NCBI GenBank assembly: GCA_947629615.1
Contig: CANRER010000051.1
Location: 1 to 9,533 of the forward strand
Source of the DNA: an uncultured Clostridia bacterium
GTDB taxonomy: Bacteria > Bacillota > Clostridia > UMGS1883
Direction of reading: 5' to 3'
Length of the DNA: 9,533 nucleotides
Shown: positions 1-6,258 of the stretch, piece by piece
How the letters are laid out: each line of letters starts with the position of its first letter
How positions within the stretch are numbered: the stretch's first letter is position 1
The notes under the pieces: generated by a model
What the model was told of the DNA's origin: nothing
Database searches by the model: none
The model's input: only the letters and a program-made list of their open reading frames with translations
Program-made: the position numbers and the translations under genes

Positions 1-2649
1 AAGCCCCTCTTTGTGCTGCACGACGGCCCGCCCTACGCCAACGGCGATATGCACATGGGCCATGCCCTTAACAAAACGCTTAAGGACATAATCACCCGCT
101 TCAAGAATATGGACGGCTTCAAGGCCCCGTATATCCACGGCTGGGATACCCACGGTCTGCCTATCGAGCGGCAGGCAATAAAGAAGCTCGGCATCGACCG
201 TCACAAGACCAACGTGACGGAGTTCCGCAACGTCTGCAAGGATTTTGCTCTCGGTTATGTGGAAAACCAGAAAAAGCAGATACAGCGGCTCGGCGCGATA
301 GGCGATTGGGACGACATCTACGTCACGCTTGACCCGCTTTTCGAGGCCAAGCAGATTGAGATTTTCGGCGAGATGGCGAAGCGCGGTTATATCTATAAGG
401 GCCTCAAGCCCATTTATTGGTGCCCCGACTGCGAAACCGCGCTGGCCGAGGCGGAGATTGAGTATCAGGAGGATAAGACCGACTCTATCTACGTCAAGTT
501 CCGCGTCACCGACGATAAGGGCGTGTTCGCCTCGGTGGGCGAGCCGCTCGAAAACATCTATTTCGTTATTTGGACGACCACCACGTGGACGCTCCCCGCG
601 AACGTCGCCGTCTGCCTTAACGCGGACTTCGACTACAGCCTTGTCAAGGCGAACGGCGAGGTCTACGTTCTCGCCGCCGAGCTTGCGGACGCGACGATGA
701 AGGCCGCCGGAATAGAGCGGTACGAAACGATTGCCTCGTTTAAGGGCAGCGAGCTGGAATATATGAAGGTCAAGCACCCCTTCATCGACAGGGAAAGCCT
801 TGTCATCGTGGGCGACCACGTAACGCTCGAGGCCGGCACCGGCTGCGTACACACCGCTCCGGGCCACGGCGTGGAGGACTATCAGGTCTGCCTTAAGTAC
901 GACGAAATACCCATGATTGTCCCCGTGGACAGCAAGGGCTACTTCAACGAGCAGGCCGGCGAGTTCGAGGGGCTGTATTACGAAAAGGCCAACCCGAGGA
1001 TAATCGAAAGGCTTAAGGCCGAAAACGCGCTTTTGGCTCTCGAACCCATAATCCACCAATACCCGCACTGCTGGCGCTGCCACGAGCCTATCGTGTTCCG
1101 CGCTACCGAGCAGTGGTTCGCTTCGGTGGACGCTATCAAGGATAAGGCCGTCGAGGCCATAAAGGGCGTTAAGTGGATACCCGCTTGGGGCGAGGATCGT
1201 ATCACCGGCATGGTGCTTGACCGCACCGATTGGTGCATTTCCCGCCAAAGAACATGGGGCGTTCCGCTGCCGATATTCTACTGCAAGGACTGCGGCAAGG
1301 AGCTCATAACCGAGGAGAGCATTGCCGCCACGGCAAAGCTGTTCCGCGAAAAGGGCGGCAGCAACGCTTGGTACGAAACCGACGCCAAGGATATTCTGCC
1401 CGCCGGAACCAAGTGCGAGTGCGGCTGCACCGAGTTCACCAAGGAAAAGGACATCATGGACGTTTGGTTCGACAGCGGCTCGTCGCACAGCGGCGTTTTG
1501 GAGGTCAAGAACGGCCTCAAATTCCCCGCCGACGTATACCTCGAGGGCAACGACCAGTACCGCGGCTGGTTCCAGTCGTCGCTTTTAACGTCGATTGCCG
1601 CCAAGGGCGTGGCCCCGTATAAGACGGTAATCACTCACGGCATGATAGTTGACCAAAACGGCGATAAGTTCAGCAAGAGCAAGGGCAACGGCACCAGCCC
1701 CGAGGTCATCATCAATAAGTTCGGCGCGGATATTCTCCGCCTTTGGGTCGTTTCGGCGGACTATAAGACCGATATGAGAATATCCGACGAGATTTTGAAG
1801 CAGCTCAGCGAGGCCTATCGCAAGATAAGGAACACCGCCCGCTATATCCTCGGCAATATACACGACTTTAACCCCGAAACCGACTGCGTTCCCTTCGGCG
1901 AGCTCGGCGAAATGGACCGCTGGAGCCTGACTAGGCTCAACGATATTGTGGGCCGCGTGCTCGAGGCCTACCGCAGCTACGAGTTCCATATGATATATCA
2001 CGCCATTCACAATTTCTGCGTTGTGGATATGAGCAATTTCTATCTCGACGTTATAAAGGATAGGCTCTATACCTCAAGGAAGGACAGCAAGGAGCGCCGC
2101 GCCGCCCAGACCTGTATGTACGAAATTCTGGACGCTGTTGTGCGCCTCATCGCCCCGATACTCTGCTTTACCGCCGACGAGATTTGGCGCGCCATGCCTC
2201 ACCGCTCCGGCGATAACGCCGAGGCCGTCATTCTGAACGGTATGCCCGCCGTGCGCGAGGACTGGAAGGACGACGCCCTCGAGGCGAAGTGGGCCCGCAT
2301 ACTCGCCGTCAAGAGCGACGTCAGCAAGGTTTTGGAGCTTGCGCGCCGCGAAAAGATTATCGGCAAGTCGCTCGACGCGAAGGTCGAGATTTTCGCCTCG
2401 GGCGAGCCGTATAAGTTCGTGAGCGAGATACCCGACCTCGCCGCCGTACTCATCGTGTCCGACGCGGTTGTTACCGAGGGCGAGGGCGAAGGCGTGAAGG
2501 GCGAGGCCGAGCCCGGCATTACCGTGAAGGTGTCCGTGGCCGAGGGCGAAAAATGCGAACGCTGCTGGATGAAAACCGCGACGGTCGGCTCTCACCCCGC
2601 TCACCCGACGCTCTGCGCTCGCTGCGCCGAAACCTTGGAAATGGAATAA
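1..2649 (+). CDS. ileS: Isoleucyl-tRNA synthetase, class I (5'-truncated by window)
   Basis: Cytoplasmic enzyme that attaches isoleucine to tRNA-Ile. The frame is open from base 1 (first residues KPLFVLHDGPPYANG), so the true start lies upstream; 882 codons are visible against about 930 for bacterial IleS, so about 45-50 residues are missing. Visible in order: the HIGH signature as HMGH (nt 52-63) in the Rossmann fold; the CP1 editing domain with WTTTTWTLPAN and GTGCVHTAPGHG; the WCISRQRTWGVPLPIFYC block; a cysteine cluster (CKDC...CECGC) near nt 1280-1430; the KMSKS signature as KFSKS (nt 1666-1680); the anticodon-binding helical domain; and a C-terminal zinc-finger pattern CERC...CARC ending just before TAA. 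All key signatures are present, so it should be functional. No terminator is seen after it, and the next gene begins 66 nt downstream, so it probably heads an operon with the lipoprotein gene, lspA and rluD. Confidence 0.98.
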   Translation, partial: KPLFVLHDGPPYANGDMHMGHALNKTLKDIITRFKNMDGFKAPYIHGWDTHGLPIERQAIKKLGIDRHKTNVTEFRNVCKDFALGYVENQKKQIQRLGAIGDWDDIYVTLDPLFEAKQIEIFGEMAKRGYIYKGLKPIYWCPDCETALAEAEIEYQEDKTDSIYVKFRVTDDKGVFASVGEPLENIYFVIWTTTTWTLPANVAVCLNADFDYSLVKANGEVYVLAAELADATMKAAGIERYETIASFKGSELEYMKVKHPFIDRESLVIVGDHVTLEAGTGCVHTAPGHGVEDYQVCLKYDEIPMIVPVDSKGYFNEQAGEFEGLYYEKANPRIIERLKAENALLALEPIIHQYPHCWRCHEPIVFRATEQWFASVDAIKDKAVEAIKGVKWIPAWGEDRITGMVLDRTDWCISRQRTWGVPLPIFYCKDCGKELITEESIAATAKLFREKGGSNAWYETDAKDILPAGTKCECGCTEFTKEKDIMDVWFDSGSSHSGVLEVKNGLKFPADVYLEGNDQYRGWFQSSLLTSIAAKGVAPYKTVITHGMIVDQNGDKFSKSKGNGTSPEVIINKFGADILRLWVVSADYKTDMRISDEILKQLSEAYRKIRNTARYILGNIHDFNPETDCVPFGELGEMDRWSLTRLNDIVGRVLEAYRSYEFHMIYHAIHNFCVVDMSNFYLDVIKDRLYTSRKDSKERRAAQTCMYEILDAVVRLIAPILCFTADEIWRAMPHRSGDNAEAVILNGMPAVREDWKDDALEAKWARILAVKSDVSKVLELARREKIIGKSLDAKVEIFASGEPYKFVSEIPDLAAVLIVSDAVVTEGEGEGVKGEAEPGITVKVSVAEGEKCERCWMKTATVGSHPAHPTLCARCAETLEME

Positions 2650-2715
2650 AAGCCGCGCGGGGTTGGGGGTTCGCTCCGCTCCCGTCGGCGTTCTCGCTTA
2701 ATTGGGGGACTTAAA

Positions 2716-3288
2716 ATGAAAAAGCTTTCCGCTCTTTTTGCCGCGCTTTTGGCCGTTTGCGCCCTTTTGTCGCTTTCCGCCTGCGGCGGGGGAGATGTTA
2801 AAAAGGCCGAAAAGGCCGTGGACGACGTTATCGCCGCGTTGAAATCCGCCGATATGGACGCCGTGTCCGCGCTTGTGACCGACGCCGCCGCCTTTAAGGA
2901 GGACGATACCGGCATAATCGGCGACCAAGCCGAGCTTGGCAAGGGCATATACGGCCGCCTCAGCTGCGACGTCACCTCCGCCGAAAAGCAAAAAGACGGC
3001 TCCGTGACCGTTACGGCGGATATATCCAACGTGGATATGAAAAAGGTTTTCGATAAGTGGATTAAGAGCCTCGCGGCCGCCATGCCCTCGGGCGACGGCT
3101 CCGCCGAGCTGGGCCTTACCTCGCTCCTCGACCTTATGAACGCCGAGGACGCCGAAATGGCCGATAAAACCGTGGAATTTTCGGTTGTCGAGCAGGACGG
3201 CGAATGGAAGGTCGTGCCCGACGCCGACTTCGTGGACGCCGTTTCCGGCGGCATACTTTCAACGCTCGGCAGCGCGGCTCAAGATTAG
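2716..3288 (+). CDS. Small predicted lipoprotein of unknown function (DUF4878/DUF5105-like)
   Basis: A 190-residue protein with a classic lipoprotein signal: MKK start, hydrophobic stretch to about residue 20, then lipobox LSAC with the lipidated Cys23, followed by a GGG linker. The mature part has an amphipathic helix (about 27-48, KKAEKAVDDVIAALKSADMD), a central region alternating sheet-like segments, and a C-terminal DKTVEFSVVEQDGEWKVV strand pair. This layout resembles the NTF2-like lipoprotein families DUF4878/DUF5105 of Firmicutes; that assignment is from pattern, not a search. The ATG at 2716 is preceded by a GGGGGA ribosome site (2704-2709). It lies between ileS and lspA in the same direction, 30 nt before lspA. 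The neighbour encodes the signal peptidase that would cleave it. Probably anchored to the outer face of the cytoplasmic membrane; its job is unknown. Confidence 0.9.
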   Translation: MKKLSALFAALLAVCALLSLSACGGGDVKKAEKAVDDVIAALKSADMDAVSALVTDAAAFKEDDTGIIGDQAELGKGIYGRLSCDVTSAEKQKDGSVTVTADISNVDMKKVFDKWIKSLAAAMPSGDGSAELGLTSLLDLMNAEDAEMADKTVEFSVVEQDGEWKVVPDADFVDAVSGGILSTLGSAAQD

Positions 3289-3318
3289 TCCGACTGCCTA
3301 TAAGGGGAGGGTCAGCCT

Positions 3319-3801
3319 TTGGTTCTATATCTCATACCGTTTGCGGTTATCCTTGCCGCCGACCAGCTCACAAAGCTGCTCGTCGCGGGGCGGCTCGCCG
3401 TGGGCGAGAGCGTTCCCGCCGTGCGCGGCCTGTTCGACATAACCTATGTTCAAAATCAGGGCGCGGCCTTCGGGCTGCTTCAGGGGAAAAAGCTGCTGCT
3501 CATCGTGATAACGCTGGCGGTTTTCGCTTTTCTCATAATCTACGCCCTGCGCCGCGACACAAGCTCCCGCTGGCTCATGTGGGGGCTTACGTTGGTTTGC
3601 TCGGGCGGGCTGGGGAATTTGATCGACCGCGTGGCCCTTGGCTACGTGCGCGATTTTATCGACCTTTCCTTTATCCGCTTCCCCGTGTTCAACATCGCGG
3701 ACTGCGCCGTGACGGTGGGGGCCGTGATGATGGCGCTTTATATTATGGTGGAGGAGCACAGGCGAAGTGAAGAAGATTTCTTTGACGGCGACCCGGAGTG
3801 A
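3319..3801 (+). CDS. lspA: Lipoprotein signal peptidase (signal peptidase II)
   Basis: Membrane aspartyl protease that removes signal peptides from prolipoproteins after diacylglyceryl transfer to the lipobox Cys. The 160-residue product has the family length and about four hydrophobic segments (roughly 2-22, 57-78, 86-104, 127-144). Conserved blocks are visible: DQLTK (Asp15) in the first segment, NQGAAFG (46-52), GGLGNLIDR (96-104), then VRDFID and FNIAD, which carry the expected catalytic pair Asp112 and Asp128. The start is TTG at 3319, chosen because a strong AGGGGAGG ribosome site sits 8 nt upstream (3303-3310) and the first membrane segment begins at once. It follows the lipoprotein gene by 30 nt and overlaps rluD by 35 nt, which suggests co-transcription and translational coupling. 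Confidence 0.97.
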   Translation: MVLYLIPFAVILAADQLTKLLVAGRLAVGESVPAVRGLFDITYVQNQGAAFGLLQGKKLLLIVITLAVFAFLIIYALRRDTSSRWLMWGLTLVCSGGLGNLIDRVALGYVRDFIDLSFIRFPVFNIADCAVTVGAVMMALYIMVEEHRRSEEDFFDGDPE

Positions 3802-4699
3802 GCGGGCCGATAGGTTCATCGCCGCCGCGCTCGGCGGCGAGGGCATAACCCGCAGCCGCGTGAAAAAGCTTATGGACGAGGGGCTTATCACCGTCGGCGG
3901 CGAGGTGAGGCCGGCCTCCTACGTGCTTAAACTCGGCGACGAAATATCCGTCGAGCTGCCCGAGCCGAAGGAGCTTGACGCCGCGCCGCAGAATATTCCG
4001 CTCAACATAGTTTACGAGGACGAGGACGTGCTTGTGGTGAATAAGCCGCGCGGGCTTGTTGTGCATCCCGCCGCCGGCAACGAGGACGGCACTCTCGTGA
4101 ACGCCGTGCTGTACCACTGCGGCGGCTCTCTTTCCGCCATAAACGGCGTTATACGCCCCGGCATCGTCCATCGCATAGATAAAGACACCACCGGCCTATT
4201 GGTGGTCGCGAAAAACGACAGGGCCCATCTCAGCCTTGCCGAGCAGCTGAAGGACAGAAGCCTCAGCCGCACCTATTACGCCCTTGTGCATGAGAACATA
4301 AAGGTCGACAGCGGCACAATAGACGCGCCTATCGCCCGCAGTGAGATTGACCGCCGCCGCATGGCCGTGCTTCATAAGGCCGAAAAGGCCCGCGAGGCCG
4401 TCACCGACTTCCGCGTGCTGGAGCGGTTCGGCGCATATACCCTTGTGGAGTGCAAGCTCCGCACCGGCAGAACGCACCAAATCCGCGTGCATATGCGGTT
4501 CATTCATCACCCCATTGTCGGCGATAAGACCTACGGCGTGAAAAACGAGGAATTTAACCTCGCGGGCCAGCTCCTGCACGCGGGGGAGATAGGCTTTATC
4601 CACCCGCGCACCGGCGAGCGCGTCAGCTTTACGGCACCTCTTCCCGAGGATTTCAGCCGCGTGTTGGATATACTCAGAAAAAGAGCCGCGGCACAGTAG
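3767..4699 (+). CDS. rluD: 23S rRNA pseudouridine synthase, RluD/RluA family
   Basis: Isomerises specific uridines in 23S rRNA to pseudouridine. The 310-residue protein has an N-terminal S4-type RNA-binding domain (about 10-65, with ADRFIAAAL and SRVKKLMDEGLITVGGE) and a catalytic domain from about 78. The family active-site block HRIDKDTTGLLVVAKN is present, with catalytic Asp138; further conserved pieces are VNKPRGLVVHP (91-101), LRTGRTHQIRVHM (231-243) and the late QLLHAGEIGF. GTG at 3767 is the likely start: GGAGGAG lies 10 nt upstream inside lspA, and the S4 domain would be cut by later starts. The 35-nt overlap with lspA is in another frame. The lspA-rluD pair is a common Firmicutes arrangement. 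The exact target uridines (RluD versus RluA/RluC type) cannot be told from sequence alone. Its stop codon lies inside the terminator hairpin. Confidence 0.95.
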   Translation: MKKISLTATRSERADRFIAAALGGEGITRSRVKKLMDEGLITVGGEVRPASYVLKLGDEISVELPEPKELDAAPQNIPLNIVYEDEDVLVVNKPRGLVVHPAAGNEDGTLVNAVLYHCGGSLSAINGVIRPGIVHRIDKDTTGLLVVAKNDRAHLSLAEQLKDRSLSRTYYALVHENIKVDSGTIDAPIARSEIDRRRMAVLHKAEKAREAVTDFRVLERFGAYTLVECKLRTGRTHQIRVHMRFIHHPIVGDKTYGVKNEEFNLAGQLLHAGEIGFIHPRTGERVSFTAPLPEDFSRVLDILRKRAAAQ

Positions 4700-4711
4700 C
4701 CGCGGCTTTTG
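4684..4711 (+). terminator. Rho-independent terminator of the ileS-rluD operon
   Basis: A perfect 9-bp GC-rich stem AGCCGCGGC (4684-4692) / GCCGCGGCT (4699-4707), with loop ACAGTA, is followed by TTTTGT. The A-rich run before the stem (AAAAAG) mirrors the T run, so it might also stop transcription from the other strand. The rluD stop TAG (4697-4699) spans the loop and the first base of the right arm, so the 5' arm is coding sequence. Confidence 0.85.
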
Positions 4712-4757
4712 TAGTCTATGTTTTAAGAATAAAGCGTTTATTTCTTTGTAAAAGGAA

Positions 4758-4938
4758 GCGTCGGAGCAAAGACAGGCTTTGCCAAAGCCGCCGAAGGCGG
4801 CAACTCGCGAAAAGTTGAAAAGCAAGCGGAGGCGTTATGAGGGCGGCTTATCCGCCCGAGTAGCCGTAGAGCGGCGAAACTTTTCGCGAAAAAGGAGGAG
4901 CAAGCCTTCGTGCGGAGACCTTTTTTCGCAAGAAAAAA
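4758..4938. repeat. Repeat unit 1
   Basis: First unit of the composite element. It ends in a hairpin of CTTTTTTC (4920-4927) and GAAAAAAG (4932-4939) with a GCAA tetraloop, whose last G is also the first base of unit 2. The internal hairpin is GGGCGG (4841-4846), loop CTTAT, CCGCCC (4852-4857). Confidence 0.75.
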
Positions 4939-5124
4939 GCGTCGGAACAAAGACAGGCTTTGCCAAAGCCGCCGAAGGCGGCATACTCGCAAAAGGTTGT
5001 TAGTGAGCCAAAGCCGTCGCGAGGGCCGCTTATCGGCCCGAGCAGGCGACGCGAACGTGACCTTTTGCGAAAAGGAGGAGCAGCGGCGCGAGCCACGTTC
5101 CGATTTTCAAAAGAAAATCGGAAC
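4939..5124. repeat. Repeat unit 2
   Basis: Second unit of the composite element. The internal hairpin is GGGCCG (5023-5028), loop CTTAT, CGGCCC (5034-5039), extended outward by GTCGC (5016-5020) / GCGAC (5046-5050). It ends in a perfect 12-bp hairpin, GTTCCGATTTTC (5097-5108), loop AAAA, GAAAATCGGAAC (5113-5124). A small AAGCG/CGCTT hairpin and the closing inverted repeat follow. Confidence 0.75.
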
Positions 5125-5152
5125 AAGCGATGCAACGCTTGCTCCGACGCCG

Positions 5153-5228
5153 TGGTGGGAGTTATAGGGCTCGAACCTATGACCCTCTGCTTGTAAGGCA
5201 GATGCTCTCCCAGCTGAGCTAAACTCCC
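5153..5228 (-). tRNA. tRNA-Val (anticodon TAC)
   Basis: Read on the minus strand, a complete 76-nt cloverleaf: acceptor GGGAGTT/AACTCCC, D arm GCTC-AGCTGGGA-GAGC, anticodon stem TCTGC/GCAGA with loop CTTACAA (anticodon TAC, valine), T arm with TTCGAGC, discriminator A and an encoded CCA (5153-5155). The body is close to Firmicutes tRNA-Val. It lies 22 nt after tRNA-Met on the same transcript. Its 3' end is two bases from the right end of the composite repeat. Confidence 0.97.
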
Positions 5229-5250
5229 ATATTAATACGAGGGGAAAGAT

Positions 5251-5327
5251 TGGTAGCGGCGAGTGGGCTCGAACCACCGACCGTCCGGGTATGAACCGAA
5301 TGCTCTAGCCAACTGAGCTACACCGCC
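5251..5327 (-). tRNA. tRNA-Met (anticodon CAT, elongator type)
   Basis: Read on the minus strand, a complete 77-nt tRNA: acceptor GGCGGTG/CGCCGCT (first pair G-U), D arm GCTC...GAGC, anticodon stem TTCGG/CCGGA with loop TTCATAC (CAT), T stem GGTGG/CCACT with TTCGAGC, and encoded ACCA. The acceptor ends and overall body match elongator tRNA-Met of Firmicutes rather than the initiator, which has an unpaired 1:72 and a GGG/CCC anticodon stem. An Ile-decoding CAT tRNA (lysidine type) is the alternative but less like this body. First gene of the Met-Val tRNA transcript. Confidence 0.95.
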
Positions 5328-5368
5328 ACGCTGCTAATCTCCCGCACCGCTCACGCGGTACATTTGGT

Positions 5369-5397
5369 ATTATAGCGCAAAAGACAAGCTTTGTCAA
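5369..5397 (-). promoter_or_regulatory. Consensus sigma-70/SigA promoter for the tRNA-Met-Val unit
   Basis: On the minus strand: TTGACA (5392-5397), a 17-nt spacer, and TATAAT (5369-5374), a perfect match to the housekeeping consensus. Transcription should begin near 5362, about 35 nt before tRNA-Met. The leader carries a small ACCGC-GTGA-GCGGT hairpin (5346-5359). Confidence 0.92.
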
Positions 5398-5434
5398 GCC
5401 CTTTTCGGAAAAAAATTAAAAATATTTTTATATA

Positions 5435-5463
5435 TTGAAAATCGGTGAAAACAGTGGTATAAT
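5435..5463 (+). promoter_or_regulatory. Sigma-70/SigA promoter for nadE
   Basis: TTGAAA (5435-5440), a 17-nt spacer, and TATAAT (5458-5463), preceded by an A/T-rich stretch (5409-5434) that could act as an UP element. Predicted start of transcription is near 5470. It is divergent from the tRNA promoter; the -35 boxes are 37 nt apart. Confidence 0.88.
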
Positions 5464-5472
5464 TGTAATAAA

Positions 5473-5489
5473 GCGGGGCGAAGCCCCGC
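5473..5489 (+). promoter_or_regulatory. 5'-UTR hairpin upstream of nadE
   Basis: GCGGGGC (5473-5479), loop GAA, GCCCCGC (5483-5489): a perfect 7-bp GC stem starting within a few bases of the predicted transcription start and 25 nt before the ATG. No T run follows, so it is not an obvious terminator. It may protect the mRNA 5' end or affect initiation; no known NAD riboswitch motif is recognised. Confidence 0.55.
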
Positions 5490-5514
5490 CGCCAAACGAA
5501 AGGCAGCGATAGCT

Positions 5515-6258
5515 ATGAAAGACGGATTTGTAAAAATAGCGGCGGCAACGCCGGATATACGGGTTGCGGACGCGGCTCATAACGCCGCGAGCATTGTTTC
5601 GCTGGCGCGTGAGCTTGCCGCGAAGTGCGTTAAAGTCGCGGTTTTCCCCGGGCTGTGCGTCAGCGGCTACACCTGCGGCGATTTGTTCCTGCAAAAGCCG
5701 CTGCTCGACGGGTGCGAGGCCGCGCTGCTGCGCATTGCCGCCGAAACCGAGGCCCTCGACATGATATTTGCGGTCGGCCTGCCCGTGCGTAAGGGGGGCT
5801 GCCTCTATAACTGCGCCGCCGTGATTAAGGGCGGCGAAATACTCGGCCTTGTGCCAAAAACACATCTGCCGAATTACGGCGAGTTTTACGAGCTGCGCCA
5901 CTTTTCGCCCGCGCCCGAGGGGCTGTCCGCCGTGCGCATGGGCGGGCGGAGCGTACCCTTTGGCGCGAAGCAGCTTTTTGTCTGCGAAAGCCTGCCCGCG
6001 CTGAAGATAGGCGTGGAGCTTTGCGAGGATTTGTGGGCGCCCGACCCGCCCTCGACGGGGCTTGCCTTGGCCGGGGCGACCGTCGCGCTCAATCGTCTGC
6101 GCCTACGCCTACGCCGACGCCGGCTACGGCGAAAGCACCACCGATATGGTGTTCTGCGGCCGAAATCTCATCGGCGAAAACGGCGTTATCCTTGCCGAAA
6201 CCGACAGTCTGACGCAAAACGGCACGGTGACCGCCGTTATCGACCTTGGTCGGCTTGA
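5515..6258 (+). CDS. nadE 5' fragment: glutaminase (nitrilase-like) domain with aberrant tail
   Basis: Open frame of 247 residues. Residues 1-193 are a nitrilase-type glutaminase domain (SGYTCGDLF at 50-58, PKTHLPNYGEFYE at 114-126, GVELCEDLW at 166-174). Residues 194-247 are an Arg-rich out-of-frame tail (NRLRLRLRRRRLRR...) with no counterpart in the family. A protein made from this frame would lack the second half of the domain and the catalytic Glu, so glutaminase activity is not expected. ATG 5515 is chosen from homology and an AAAGG stretch upstream (spacing long, about 12 nt). Confidence 0.6.
   Translation: MKDGFVKIAAATPDIRVADAAHNAASIVSLARELAAKCVKVAVFPGLCVSGYTCGDLFLQKPLLDGCEAALLRIAAETEALDMIFAVGLPVRKGGCLYNCAAVIKGGEILGLVPKTHLPNYGEFYELRHFSPAPEGLSAVRMGGRSVPFGAKQLFVCESLPALKIGVELCEDLWAPDPPSTGLALAGATVALNRLRLRLRRRRLRRKHHRYGVLRPKSHRRKRRYPCRNRQSDAKRHGDRRYRPWSA

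Larger units (their letters stand above)
4758..5150. repeat. Composite structured repeat element, two diverged ~181-nt units inside a 12-bp inverted repeat
   Basis: The stretch between rluD and the tRNAs holds no credible gene but is dense in folded repeats. The ends form a perfect 12-bp inverted repeat, GCGTCGGAGCAA (4758-4769) and TTGCTCCGACGC (5139-5150). Inside are two units. Each opens with the same 45-nt block (4758-4802 and 4939-4983, one mismatch), which contains hairpins GGCTTT/AAAGCC and GCCGCC-GAA-GGCGGC. Each then has a long-range stem: TCGCGAAAAGTT (4805-4816) with AACTTTTCGCGA (4878-4889) in unit 1, and TCGCAAAAGGT (4987-4997) with ACCTTTTGCGA (5060-5070) in unit 2. The stem encloses a GGGCGG/CCGCCC or GGGCCG/CGGCCC hairpin with loop CTTAT. 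Both units end AAAGGAGGAGCA plus a strong terminal hairpin. The units differ by paired changes that keep pairing. It may be a MITE-like or REP-like dispersed element, or a structured RNA; which one is not decidable here. Confidence 0.8.

Noticed and set aside
2650..2715. Terminator between ileS and the lipoprotein gene
   Set aside because: GC-rich, but no clean stem followed by a T run was found.
2074..3254. Minus-strand open frames opposite ileS and the lipoprotein gene
   Set aside because: Antisense shadows; the plus-strand products are recognised and have ribosome sites.
4758..5150. CRISPR array
   Set aside because: Only two units about 181 nt apart, with no regular short repeats and spacers; similarity extends through the units.
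4779..5196. Several short open frames (74-95 residues, Arg/Lys-rich) across the repeat region on both strands
   Set aside because: They read straight through hairpin arms, repeat the same peptide pieces in two frames (such as KPPKAA), and lack homology-like structure. They are by-products of the folded repeat.
5228..5251. Extra small RNA between the two tRNAs
   Set aside because: Only a 22-nt A/T-rich spacer, ordinary for a tRNA cluster.
6085..6100. Programmed ribosomal frameshift in nadE
   Set aside because: No slippery heptamer or downstream pseudoknot is evident, and a conserved block is missing, which recoding would not restore.
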